Part shown: positions 44,882 through 56,723 of the stretch, piece by piece
Position numbering within the stretch: position 1 is the stretch's first letter
How the letters are laid out: each line of letters begins with the position of its first letter
From: Jaltomata sinuosa
Taxonomy: Eukaryota > Streptophyta > Magnoliopsida > Solanales > Solanaceae
NCBI GenBank assembly: GCA_003996215.1
Contig: QJPP01000681.1
Coordinates: 62,001-126,000 of the forward strand
DNA length: 64,000 bases
Direction of reading: 5' to 3'
Translations under genes and position numbers: made by a program
The notes under the pieces: generated by a model
Told to the model about the DNA's origin: nothing
Databases searched by the model: none
The model's input: only the letters and a program-made list of their open reading frames with translations

Positions 44882-46888
44882 ATGGTGCATAAAAATCCAG
44901 CCAGCAAGGCAAGCACGAGTCGGGAACCTGCTAGTCAGGGTCAAGAAATTGAGACTCAACTTAGAGATGAATCGGATGAAGACACAGAGCAAGTACCCCC
45001 ACTAGTGTGGTCTTGGATTCGCAGACGGGTGCAGCAAGTCAGTTCTAGCCTAGAACCCTCCCAGTATGAAGAGGGGGGTTCTTCATCTTCTTCATCCGCA
45101 TAAGAATTGGGTCACCAAGCCGAAGCTTCGAAAGAGGATACACCCACCGCTGAACAACAAAGGCTGAATGAACAAAGGCGGAAGGATAATCAGTATAGGG
45201 ATAACATTATGTGGGGTGTCCCAGGCATGAAAGAGATTTATAATACGGGGATAGAGGAGAGTGGGCGAGGCAACCCAAAGAAGGGGATTGTAGATAAGAT
45301 CAGGATATATTCATCAGGTCTTACAGAATACCCGACACTCCATGCTCTTTACATACACTATCGACTGGAGTGGATGAGTGACCCACCGGGCCAATATTGC
45401 CCGACATTGGTCCGAGAGTTCTACGCAACCTACCTGGCCACATTGCGGAGTAAAGAGTCTAAGGACACGCCTCTAAAATCATTATCGGCTCTAGATAGGG
45501 TGCTTGTCCGCTGTACATATGTTGATATATCATAATTGACCATCAATCGCTTCTAATTTGGTCCCGAGTACATAGCATCGACAACAACTCCTAAATACAT
45601 CCATAGGTTGAGCAACCACAAAAGAGAGTAGGTTTGGTTGGCATCTTTGATTACTGACAGAGAACCACCACGGTTGCGGGAAGCCATGCCCATTATACGG
45701 TTGAGTTTATTGAGCTTCACTGCGAGGTTTTGGTGGAGAGTTGTGCATATGCGGCTGATGCCAACGACGGGTAATGATATGCCGACTACAAATAGAGCGG
45801 TGTTGGTTGCAAGTTTACTATCTAGGTTCCTAATTAATTTTAGGTGATTGATTTCACAGGAGATTAGGGAGAGGGCAGCCAGGTTGAATACCACCATGCC
45901 ATTTCCATGCCTCATCACGAGGATATTATAGGCTGCATGTATATCTCTGTTCACCGGATTTGACAAATTGTTGACAGCCACCAGGCGATAGGATATTGTT
46001 AAGACACGGGATGAAAATAGGAGAGCTGCTAGGGTGATTTGAACTATATCTAGATCTACAGACACACCCCCAGAGCAGAGCTCAGAGTTATCAGGTGAGC
46101 AGGCAATATGTCATACACAACCTATCGGGGTACCACTTCCAGCACCTGCTACGGCTCCCACTCCATCCACTGATGCGCCAAGTCCTTCCACTTCACCACC
46201 ACCAGAGTTGGTAGCTCTATATGATTATTTGAGAGAGAGATTCATGTCAGTGGCCTATAAGGCCGACTATGCAGACATGCAGGTTCACAGTTTATTGAGT
46301 GACTTGAGCTCATTTGTCATGAGCACTATTGAGGCCTCCCTATCACCACTTCATAGATCTCTCGAGTCATTACATGCCCGACTAGATGGCTACGAAATTT
46401 GCCTGAATGAAGCCATCAACTCGGCATAGTCCACAGCCTCTATTGAGGCATTGAGAGCGGAGATGGATTAGACTAGGATGGATGTCCTAGAACTACATTC
46501 CTGCCCTGTCCCTATATTTGGTGACCTGGTTGCTCTGACCCCGCCTACATCTGCTGATATGACTTGGCCTACACCACTACCACATGCACCTCCAGTTATT
46601 TGGCTGTCTTACCCTATTCCACCTCCCCGAGATTTGGGGAAGCAACTATGTGATGATGATAGAACCGAGATCACACAACTTGAGACAGAGTGCGAGGAGG
46701 AGAGGTTGTTGAGACTGGGGCTGAATGAGTCCTTAGCAGAGCAGCGTCGAACCAGAGGAGAAGGATCTTCTACCAACACATCCACTGCTGCAGCCCTTGA
46801 GATGACAAGCGATACTAGTGCCCCTCCGGCACCTTCAGATCCTGCTACACATGTGGAGAATATACAGATACCATACCCTAGCGCCTAG
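44882..46888 (+). pseudogene. env-like ORF (Athila ORF2), broken
   Basis: It starts MVHKNPASKASTSREPASQG at 44882, with an acidic/Ser-rich N-terminal part and a TAA at 45101. 45107-45535 reads MWGVPGMKEIYNTGI and YIHYRLEWMSDPPGQYCPTL. Near 45640-45900 the conserved core of plant Athila env-like/putative transposon proteins is readable (FWWRVVHMRLMPTTGNDMPT, RAVLVASLLSRFLINFR, MPFPCLITRIL). A Pro/Ser-rich part and two helical segments follow (46208-46429, 46478-46888, ending IQIPYPSA). I see no clear signal peptide or membrane segment in this copy. About seven stops interrupt it. The role of such ORFs is unproven. Confidence 0.8.
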
Positions 46889-48303
46889 GACACTACAAGT
46901 AAGTCTCACTTCTCGGGTTCCAATTTTGTGCATTGGGGACAATGCAACATTCTTTTAGTGGGAGGTGGGGCTTCCCGGTTGTGTGCCCTTGGGTTTTTCT
47001 TGCTGTATTCTTTTCCTGAGGGCGTTTCATTTATGTTGAATCAGCATGTGTAGTTAGGTTGCTAGTGAATTTTAGTAGTTTGGTTTTGTCAAGTTGTTTG
47101 TAGTCAAAGCATGTCTGTAGCAATCATAGCAGTTTGTAATAAAAGCAGTTTGTATTAAAAAAGAGCCCCCCCCCAAAAAAAAAGTTTAATCTAGTACTTG
47201 TGTTTAAAATTGTTAACTGTTCTGGATCCCTGATTTTCATTGATTGTATGTTGTTATATTACTTTGCTTTAGCTGAGCTGTTGTTTCGATGGTTGGGAGT
47301 GATACAGTCTCGTGGTGCCAAGTGTGTGTGAGATTAGTTGTTATTAATTCTTACTCTGTGCATGCATCTAGAACTTGCCCGGTCTATTCTGTTAGGTTGG
47401 AAGTTAGTTGCTTAGGAAAGGATTGCAGGCCCTTTTTGTGTGCAGTCCACTTAGCCTATAATACCATCCAAATGTTGATAATCCCCTTGATCCCTATTTG
47501 AGCCATAATTGACCCCATTCGTTCTATTATCTATCACCGTCCCTTTTAAACTTTGAATCCCTATTTTGGCCCTGGTCCTTCCTTGGATATCGTGCACCTC
47601 AACTCAGGCAATCAACTTAAGTTGAGGGTGGCTACTGTAGTGGTAAATGATAAGAGGGAAAATAGGATGGAAAAAATTGGTTGTGGATAGAATGAAAATT
47701 GCGGGTGTGTGCCTCAGAAAAAGAAAGAAAAAGAAAGAAAAAGAAAAGAAAAAGAAAGAAAAAGAAAAGAATTGTCAAAATAAAGAGGCCTCACCTGTTG
47801 CTAGAAAGAAGGAAATAAAAGGTAAATAAGGTTGGACGAAGTTTAGTGTAAATAGTAGGTCAGTGATTCCAAGGAGGGCTTAGTCACTAATCCCTAAATG
47901 TATCCTACTTGCACCCGAAGCCTCGTTAAAAGCCTTAACAAGTCCTATGGTATCGCATGTGCACTGTTTTAAGTCATTTGCGAGTGTGAGCATTTTGTTT
48001 AGTCCAAAAATTCTGTGTGTGGGACTTCTTTGTGGTGAGAGCACCAAGAATTCTGTATCATCTACTGATTGTTGGGATAACTTTGTTGTCTGTATGTAGA
48101 GTATATTATCATATTGTAGTGACATGATCGGATCCATACTGGTTAGCTTTTTCAAGACACTTTTGTAGTACAAGGGGGATGGATGAAATTGATCAAGTGG
48201 TTAAACTGCCGTAAATTGCTATAGACATGTTGTGCTGCTTTACGTTGTGTTAAGTGTCTATTTTGGTCTTGTGTCTTGTTGCTTGAGGACAAGCGAACGT
48301 TCT
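46889..48303 (+). other. 3' untranslated spacer of inner Athila
   Basis: No coding pattern. It holds GCATTGGGGACAATGCAACA near 46930, a C9A10-like run at 47167-47183, a purine tract of AAAGAAAGAAAAAGAAA units at 47716-47772, and two blocks of the type AAGTTGAGGGTGG (47619) and AAGTTGAGGGTGT (48304), the second being the polypurine tract. Confidence 0.7.
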
Positions 48304-48316
48304 AAGTTGAGGGTGT
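48304..48316 (+). other. Polypurine tract, inner Athila
   Basis: AAGTTGAGGGTGT sits directly before the 3' LTR start TGATGTGCC. A near-copy (AAGTTGAGGGTGG) lies about 690 bases upstream. Confidence 0.7.
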
Positions 48317-49739
48317 TGATGTGCCAGTATTTTACGGCACATTTTACGCTTTTAACCAAAGAATAGATGCTAATTTCCAAGCAAATGTTGTGCAATTCAT
48401 ATGTTTAGTTGTGTTTCAGGAACGATGAGCTTAAATCAATAAGAGAACTCATTTGGGCCCAAAAACAAGGTGTTTTTCCTGTTCGTTGCAAGTTGAGACA
48501 GAGTTCGACGAAAAAGTAAAGAAAAAACGGCAGGAGAAATGGACCATTTTCAGAAAAAATAGACCGTTCCGCTGTTCGTTCCCAGAAATAGAAGAGGTCA
48601 TATTGCTGAGAGTTAGAACGGTCAAGAGAACGAACAATTTTCAGAAGAAACAATCCATTTCTCTAACCGTTGGCATAAGCAGAAAATGGGTTAAAGCAAG
48701 AAGTTAAAACGGTCAAACAAATGGTCCATTGTGCATCAAAATGGACCGTTTGCAAACCATTTCCTGGACGCGACTTTCCTTTCCTGGAAAAATCCGGATT
48801 TATTTTGGAATTACCTATAAATAGGACACTTAAGGTACTTTTTTAGCACTTCCTTTCAGCGTATTTTTGAATACTTTTCAGCGCTAAACATCGAACATAC
48901 GTTACTAATTTTTGCTCTTACTTTTGGGAATTTTTTGCTCAAGTTTTATTGGAGAATTGATGTAAGTTTTTATATATTGTAAGAAATTCTCTTCTATTAA
49001 GAATATCGTTGCTATTTCTTCTTTATCCATAAGTAGCTAAACTCCCCACAACTAGGGATGTGGGATCCATGGCAAAAGTCATAATCTAGGTTACGTGTGA
49101 CAATGGATTTGGATTATATGCGTTATACTCTGTTAGTATTTCATTTTTACTATTTTCTAATGGTTGCAAACATTAGAACAAGCATAGGTTTGATTTTCTT
49201 TAATCAAGAGATTAAAATTTGGTAAATTAGATTAATAACAAGGATTAGGGACTACTAATTCCCGTCTAATGATTGATGCTTTAGCGAGATCAATCAACTT
49301 GAAGTATTAAATTGAATTGTATAATTGTATCTTTTCAAGTTCGAAAGAATTGAAACGAAAAAAAGTTTTTGTTGTTGAGAGACGATTAGATGTACGAAAG
49401 AATTCAATTACTTCATGTTTTGCATATTAAATGAATCCATTGAAACTCTAACCCAAGGTTGTTCACGAAGCCATGGTGAACACATCCCTAGTTCATCTCT
49501 AATATTGATTTTTACTCGTAAAAGTTGTTGTTTGTTATGTGAAGTATTCAAAGAAGCAAACAAAGAATAATCACTACAAACCCCCCACTTATGAAAATTA
49601 TTGATTACTAGTCATCTAAGTCACTAATGAAAAAATTTGCACCTTATTCCCTGTGGAATCGACCTCAACCTTTGTTGGATTCTATATTTGACATCGACCA
49701 CGTACACTTCTTAATTGAGGTGTAGTTTGGGCGTTATCA
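48317..49739 (+). repeat. 3' LTR of inner Athila
   Basis: 1423 bp from TGATGTGCCAG to GGGCGTTATCA. Its dyad array (48535-48770) and TATA box (48815-48824) match the 5' LTR. AACGGTCCGTT of the 5' LTR is AATGGTCCATT here (48720-48730), both arms changed symmetrically. It is followed by the target duplication CTAAC. Confidence 0.95.
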
Positions 49740-49744
49740 CTAAC
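49740..49744. repeat. Target-site duplication of inner Athila, right (CTAAC)
   Basis: Identical to 36124-36128; the sequence continues CCTGAAATTGGCATATCA as in the intact Tekay E LTR at 56789. Confidence 0.95.
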
Positions 49745-51179
49745 CCTGAAATTGGCATATCATAAGCATACTGAATATAATACTAAATAAATGGAAGCAT
49801 ATTGAATAAATCATAACTGAAAGGAATAATGAATCTAAAAATAGCTGAAATGATAGTCTGTCTAAAAATCAACAAAACTACATAAGCGAAAGTCTGACTC
49901 TATGTCTGAAAGCCTCTAATGATGATGAGTTGCAGGGAGAAGACCTCCATCTAAATTCAAATACTGAAAGTAAGGACAAACTAACTCAAAAGCATGTAAA
50001 ATATATATGTCCTTGGATGATAAGGAATCACCACTGACTGTCACTGATATGGCACCAGGCGAGCTAATCATGAGGCTAAAGATGACAACCTGAACCTGCA
50101 TCATGATAGGATGCAACATATAGAGTATGCGTCAGTACTTTGAATGTACTGAGCATGAGGGATATGCAAGGCTGACTGGAATATAAATATGCTAAAATAC
50201 TGAAATGCTGTAAACTAAACTAATCTGCCGTACATAGACCCCAAAATATAAGCATGCATAAATAGCTGAAAATGTAAGAGTAAACTGAAAACACGCTGAA
50301 AGCTGAGAATAAATATAAGTTGTGGGACTAGGGTACCCTACTGAAACTAATACTATGGGAGAGTCTATTAACCGACATAAATCACGTGAGCTAAACGTGG
50401 AGTTCGATGTATACGCCCTATTGAGAGGACACAATATACCTTGCCAGGGTATAAAGGGATGATTGTGGCATGATCACTAAATCTGATGTCCAACAAAGGG
50501 GACTTATAAACCTACATTGGCATGTAGTTCTGGGACCTTAAGGGTACGCTGAACCCAGGTCCAACTCGGTGCTAAATACTACTCCCAAACTGAACACTAA
50601 TAGCTCATTCCAAAATTGGGATCCTGAGTTTCTGAGTCAGGACTAGAGTAGTCTAAAATCTCTGTTTTTGTGAAATGTTGTAGTAGACTAAAGCTAGCTA
50701 AATTCTAATCTCATTTAAAGCCCATATTGATGATCTTGGTTGAGTTTTGAAGAAAGCTAACACTTTTAGAAAAAAGGCTCTAATTTAGGGCTAAGTCCTT
50801 GATTTTCCCAAAACTATGAGAATGTTTAAGCAATTCAATAAAAACAGTATCTGTCATTAAAACAGTATGAAAATCATATGTAAATCATGAGCATAAATTT
50901 CTAAATCAATTTGCATAAAAAGAAAAGAACCCTAGTTTTTAAGTTCATGAAAATCATCGAAAGAGTCTGAGGGTTTTGGGCATAAGGGAAAACTAAGACC
51001 TTACTGAATTCCCACATACTTGGTGGATGAAAATCCCTGCAAGAAGCTGAAGTTGAAGCGTGGAGGAGAGAACCCTAGGACTGAAAATTTGGAGAAGAAT
51101 GCTCCTTTTTGCTAGAGAACTGACTTGAGAGGAAAACTAATTTATTTTGGGGTTTTTCCTAAATAAAATAAGCCTAAGA

Positions 51180-51189
51180 CTATTTATAG
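51180..51189 (-). promoter_or_regulatory. TATA box, Tekay E 3' LTR
   Basis: The - strand CTATAAATAG is conserved in the right LTR at 58191-58200. It lies about 70 bases downstream (in transcription) of the dyad array. Confidence 0.7.
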
Positions 51190-51254
51190 TCGAAGCTAAA
51201 TAAGAAGGAAAGGTATGAATTGCCCCTGCGAAATTAACTTAAAATCTGCTGAAA

Positions 51255-51612
51255 AACTCGTGTCTTAGGTTCCACGAATGGGTCCCACGACTCATGGAAA
51301 CTTCCACGGCTCGTGGAACACTGTCGTGGTTCCTGAGAAGGAAATATGAGCTACTGTAATGGGTTCCATGAGCATGGTCCATGACTCTTGGGAACTTTCA
51401 CGGGTCATGGATCTCACTCGTGGATCCTGGCTGCATGGTGACTCTCAGGTCTGAGTTCCATGGATGGATTCCACGGCTCGTGGAACCAGTCTGTGGTTCT
51501 CAGAAGGAATGTCAGTCCTCTGATCTGATTCCACGGATATAGTCCATGACTTGTGGAAGCTTCCGCAACTCATGGAAGATTCCATGATTCGTGGAACTGA
51601 CTCATGGTTCGT
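51255..51612 (-). repeat. U3 dyad array, Tekay E 3' LTR
   Basis: About 18 words of the CCACG/CGTGG type lie in 360 bp. TTCCACGGCTCGTGGAA at 51302-51318 has perfect 7-base arms around GCT. The array sits immediately upstream of the TATA box. Confidence 0.8.
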
Positions 51613-51911
51613 CTGACAGTTGAAATTTTTAATTATGTCTATTTTTCTCAGCTGAGTCTAGGCTTGGAAGTTCTAGGGTATTACAATATCTCTCCCTTGG
51701 GATCATTCGTCCTCGAATAAAGACTAAATAAGTTGAGTTTGGAGGGAAGGAGCTGCAATCCCTACAGTGGAGCATTAAAAGCTGAATTCTAGCTGAAATA
51801 GGTTCTAAGTACATAAAAGAGTGCTGAAATTCATGAATAACTGATGGAACATGATACTGAGACTAAAATGCGCATGAGAATAAGCTGAGAAACTGGAAAG
51901 GATCTATTACC

Positions 51912-54900
51912 TCAAGCTGAAGCTGAATCGAAAGGGAAGAGGTATGGGTACTTGGTCATCATAGCGGCTTCTGCTTCCCAAGTAGCTCCCTCGACTAACT
52001 GGTTCCTCCAAATAACTTTTACTGAAGCGACTTCTTTGTTTTTCACCCTCCAAACTTGACGATCAAAAATCTAAACTAGGACCTCTTTGTAAGAAAGACT
52101 GTCCTTCACACCCACATGTTCTAAGGGTAAAAGTAAAGCTGGATTACTAAGGCATTTCTTTAACAAGGATACATGGAAGACTAGGTGCACAAATGCTAAG
52201 TCTGTGGGTAACTCTAGCTCATAGGCCACTCTGTCAACTTTCCTCAGAATCCTGTAAGGGCCTACATATCGGGGACTAAGCTTTTCCTTCTTACTGAATC
52301 TCATCACACCCTTCATGGGTTACACTTTCAGAAAGACCCAATCATCAACCTCAAACTCTAGATCCATTTTTCTCACTTATGCATAGGATTTCTGACGACT
52401 TTGAGCCACCTTCAACCTTTCTCTAATAAGCTATACCTTTTCTATAGTCTCATAGACTGAATCTGGCCCTATAAAAGCTGCTTCACCAACCTCAAACCAG
52501 CCTATAGGTGATCTACACCTTCGCCCATAGAGTAGCTCATATGGAGCAATCTGAATGCTAGAGTGAAAATTGTTATTAGGAGAACTCTATAAGAGGTAAG
52601 TGATCATCCCAATTACATTTGAAGTTGATTACACAAGCTTCCAACATATCCTTTAAAGTCTAAATGGTACGCTCTGCCTATCAATCTATTTGTGGGTGAA
52701 AAGTTGTAATAAGATTAACCTGAGTCCGAGACCCTTCTGGAATGATCTCCAAAATAGGAATGTGAACTGAGTACTCCTATCTGATATGATGGATAAGGAA
52801 CTCCATGCAACCTGACTATCTCATGGATGTAGAATCTGGCATAGTTCTCTGCTGAACTGATAGTCTTGACAGCTAAGAAGTTGGCTGACTTAGTCATCCT
52901 GTCTATAATCACCCAAATAGAATCATGTTGTGTGTGAGTATGAGGTAAACCTGTAATGAAGTCCATATTGATCACCTCCCACTTCCAAGTGGGAATGTCC
53001 ATTTTCTGAGTCATACCACCTGGTCACTGATGTTATACCTTCACATGCTGACAGGTGGGACACTTAGCCACAAAATCAACAGTGTCCCTCTTCATACCAT
53101 TCCACCCATAGATTCCCATAGGTCATGGTACATCATGGTGGCACCAGGATGGATGGAATACCTAAAGCTATGAGCCTCCGCCAAAATCTACTGCCTTAAG
53201 TTACCTACATTAGGAACACATAGCCAACCTGGATAACGAAGTACACCATCTCCCTCTTGGAAGAAAACCTCTACTCTCTGTTGCTGGACAACACCTTTTA
53301 GCTAAAGTAAGATGGATCACTGTCTTTCTTTTCCTTCACCTTGGCTACCAATGAAGACTCTAACCTATTCTGAATAATGACACCACCTTCTAACTAATCT
53401 GTAAGGTGAACCCCTAACCTAGCAAGCCTTTGAACATCTTTGGCTAGTTCCTTCTTTCCTTCCTTAACCTGTGACACACTACCCATGGACAACCTACTAA
53501 GTGCATAAACTACTACATTGGCCTTACCCAAATGGTAAAGAACACTCATGTCATAGTCCTTGAGAAGCTCTAGCCACATTCTCTGATGAGGATTCAACTC
53601 CTTCTTTGTGAACACATAATGAAGACTCTTATGGTCAGTAAACATATCTACATGGACACCATACAAGTAGTGTCTCCAAATATTCAAGGCAAAGACCATT
53701 GATGCTAACTCAAGATCATGAGTCGGGTAATTCTTCTCATGAGTCTTAATCTGTCTGGAGGCATATGCAATGACTTTACCATACTGCATCAGTACATAAT
53801 CGAGGCTAACCCTGGACACATCATAGTATACCACGAAACCATCTGAACCCTCTGGTAGAGTCAAGACTAGGGTTGTGGTCAACCTAGTTTTCAACTCTTG
53901 GAAGTTTTTCTCACACTCATCTGACCACTGGAACTTGACCTTCTTCTGAGTCAGCCTAGTCAATGGAGAAGCTATGGACAAAAACCCCTCGACAAATCTC
54001 TTGTAGTAACCAGCCAAACCCAAAAAGCTCTTAATATCTGTCGAAGAGGTAGGTCTAGGCCAATTCTTTATTGCCTCTATCTTCTGAGAATCCACTCAAA
54101 TACCCTCTTTAGACACTACATGACCCAGAAAGGCGACTGACTACAACCAAAACTCACACTTACTGAATTTGGCAAATAATTGTCGATCCTTGAGAGTTTG
54201 CAGCACCACTCTCAAATAATTAGCATGCTCCTTCTCACTCCGCGAGTAGACTAGAATATCATTTATGAAGACAATAATAAACATGTCCACATACTTCTTG
54301 AACACCCTGTTCATCAAGTCCATAAAAGATGCAGGAGCATTCGTTAATCCAAAATACATATCCACAAATTCATAGTGACCATACTGAGTTCTGAAGGCTG
54401 TCTTCGGAATGTCACACTCTCTAACTCTGAGCTGATGATAATTGGATCTGAGGTCAATCTTGGAGAAGTAGCTGGCACCCTGAAGCTATTCGAACGAGTC
54501 AACAATCCTGGGGATGAGATACTTATTCTTGATTGTAACCTTGTTTAACTGATGGTAGTCTATACCTATCCTAAGAGAACTGTCTTTCTTACGCACGAAG
54601 AGAACTGGGGCACCCCATGAAGAGATACTGGGTCTGATGAAGACCTTATCTAGGAGGTCTTTGAGTTGTTCCTTCAACTTTTTAAGCTCTACTGGAGCCA
54701 TTCTGTAAGGAGGAATGGATATAAGCTGCGTATATGGAAGAAGGTCTATCCCTAACTCGATCTCCCGCTCATGAGGGATTCTAGGCAGATCTTCAGGAAA
54801 CACCTCTACAAACTCATTAACTACTGGAACTGACTTGAAAGGTGGGATTTTGGACTCAAAATCCTTAACCCGTACTATATGGTAGATGTAACTCTTTGAG

Positions 54901-55319
54901 ATCATCTTCCTAGCTTTGAGGTAAGATATGAAATGACCTTTTGATGTTGGAGGACTACCCTGCCATTCTAAGACAGGCTCATTTGGAAACTAGAATTTCA
55001 CAACTCTGGTTCTACAGTCGACTATGGCATAACAGGCATGTAGCCAATCCATGCCCAGAATGACATCAAAGTCAATCATAGCTAACTCTACTAAATCTGC
55101 TGAGGTGACTTTATAAAGCACTAAAATTGGGCAATCCCTATACACCCTCTTAGCTAGAACTGACTCACCAACTGGAGTGAAGAATTGGATGGGTTCTAAG
55201 AGATTTTCAAGGCTGACTTTAAATTTACATGCAACATACGGGGTTATAAAATATAGGGAAGCCCTGGGTCTAACAAGGCATAAACATCAAGAGAGAAGAC
55301 TAATAACATGCCGGTGACT
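51912..55319 (-). pseudogene. pol pseudogene (PR-RT-RH-IN-chromodomain), Tekay E
   Basis: Protease (LLDPG near 55270) is badly frameshifted. RT begins in 54905-54486 (MAPVELKKLKEQLKDLLDK). Its catalytic loop reads VFINDILVYS, so the first Asp of the Asp-Asp pair is Asn (codon at 54261-54263). The rest of RT and RNase H is one open 233-residue stretch (54095-53394; SFLGLAGYYKRFVEGF, FTDHKSLHYVF). Integrase has NMDFITGLP near 52950 and shifts frame after LHGVP near 52790. The chromodomain tail includes 52316-52071 and ends at the stop near 51912. Several TAGs replace Gln. Confidence 0.88.
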
Positions 55320-56509
55320 ATATTTGGTGAACTGTCCTGATCTTGACATAAAGACATGGAATAGAGACGGTTCTGACACTAACCACCACCTGTGCAGGAA
55401 GTGGTACTCTGTTGAGCTGTATAGCATACTGGAGTTGATGAAGTGGTAGATTGAGCTCTGTTACCTCTGTGTCCTTGCCTGGGAGAAGGGCACTCCTTCA
55501 ACCTATGGCCAAGATGACTACACCCAAAACACCCTTCTCTGGCATCCAAACACTCACTTGGATGATTTTTACCACACTTGGGGTAGGTTGGAAAAGTATG
55601 GTTACCTGAGACACTTCCCTGAGATTTTGAGCCTGGTGCTTGATTTTTCTAATTCTGTTGAGGCCTGGGAGATGGAGCTCTAGCTGATGAAGCTGTTGGG
55701 GCTGCCAACCTCTACTTGAACTATGAGCGATTCCCACCACCCAACCTCTGTTGAGAATATTCATAGTTGCCTTTCCTAGCCTTCTTATTATCCCGAGCCA
55801 TCTTCTTAAGCTTATCCTTCTCAACCTGCTGCGCATGGTTCATCATCCTAGAGATATCAATATCCCCTAATAACATAGCATTCCTTCACTCTTTTTTCAC
55901 CATATCAGATACCTCATACAAGAACTTGCCCATTTGTGCCCTCAGATCGGCCACCATATGTGAGGCATACCTGGAAAGCTGAGTGAACTTCAGCCTATTT
56001 TCCTTGACTGACATTGATCCTTGCCTTAGATTCATAAACTCTTGGCCCCTAGCCTCTCTCAATTCCCTAGGGAAGAACCTGTCCATAAAAACTCCAATAA
56101 AACAATCCCATGTCACAATAGCTGTATTCACACCCTTGTTGTCTTTCCACTGCGTGAACCAGATGTAAGCCACATCCTTTAGTTGGTAGGATGATAACTC
56201 AAAACCATCAGTACCTGTCACCTGCATCACCTCAAGAATCTTCTTGATCTCATCAATGAAATTTTGTGGGTCCTCACTAACCTTCAACCCTACAAACTCT
56301 GGCAGATTCATGCGAACAAAATCTCAAACTCGGGCTGCAGCTGATCCACTAGTAGGGTTTACATGAATTGGGGCTTTTTGATTAGCCTGATTGGCTATGT
56401 TCTGAGCCAACAGTTGGATTGTATTACAGAACTCTGCATTCGTATCCTCATGGTCCAGGGCTGGACGATTAGCGTTAGCATTGCGTGCATTAGCTCTGCA
56501 AGGAGGCAT
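55320..56509 (-). pseudogene. gag pseudogene, Tekay E
   Basis: It starts MPPCRANARNANANRPALDH at 56509, with one stop at 56324 just before MNLPEFVGLKVSEDPQNF. It is then open to 55886 through YIWFTQWKDN and GVFMDRFFPRELREARGQEF. The linker and nucleocapsid (55836-55498 and the adjoining frame) carry ECLDAREGCFGCSHLGHRLK. It is the best preserved Tekay gag in the window. Confidence 0.88.
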
Positions 56510-56707
56510 GATCTGAAATGCATAACGAAGAGATTAGAGAGGAGAAACTGATCTAAACCCCATCGCACGATAAAGATAGCAAAAAAAGTGAAGTTTTTTC
56601 TTAAAACACCTTGTAGCCTCTCCCTCATAAGTGTGGCACACTTCACACCCATGAAAGAGACACTACTTAGTGCGGCATTTAGACACCCTAGGACTCTTGA
56701 ACCTGTT

Positions 56708-56720
56708 GCTCTGATACCAA
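56708..56720 (-). other. Primer-binding site (tRNA-Met), Tekay E
   Basis: The - strand TTGGTATCAGAGC lies three bases after the LTR end, a perfect consensus. Confidence 0.9.
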
Positions 56721-56723
56721 GTT

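Larger units (their letters stand above)
36129..49739 (+). mobile_element. Inner Athila-type Ty3/gypsy element, structurally complete (13.6 kb)
   Basis: It has two LTRs of 1420 and 1423 bp with TGAT...ATCA ends, a tRNA-Asp type PBS, gag, pol, a spacer with promoter-like and intron-like parts, an env-like ORF, a polypurine tract and a perfect 5-bp duplication. Its LTRs differ at roughly one base in ten over the first 170 bases by eye, so it is not recent. Stops and frameshifts in all ORFs make it non-autonomous. Confidence 0.95.
49745..51685 (-). repeat. Tekay E 3' LTR, right piece
   Basis: It continues the piece at 36061-36128 and ends GGGTATTACA (TGTTACA with one change) before the polypurine tract (- strand AAGGGAGAGATAT, 51698-51686). 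Confidence 0.92.

Noticed and set aside
45553..46065. 170-residue - strand ORF
   Set aside because: Antisense of the env-like ORF, whose + strand frame carries recognisable conserved residues.
47647..47829. Lys/Glu-rich small ORF
   Set aside because: Product of a purine-rich simple repeat in the Athila 3' spacer.
51255..51612. Possible CRISPR-like repeat array
   Set aside because: Words are short, degenerate, palindromic and irregularly spaced, without constant spacers or cas genes, inside plant LTRs.
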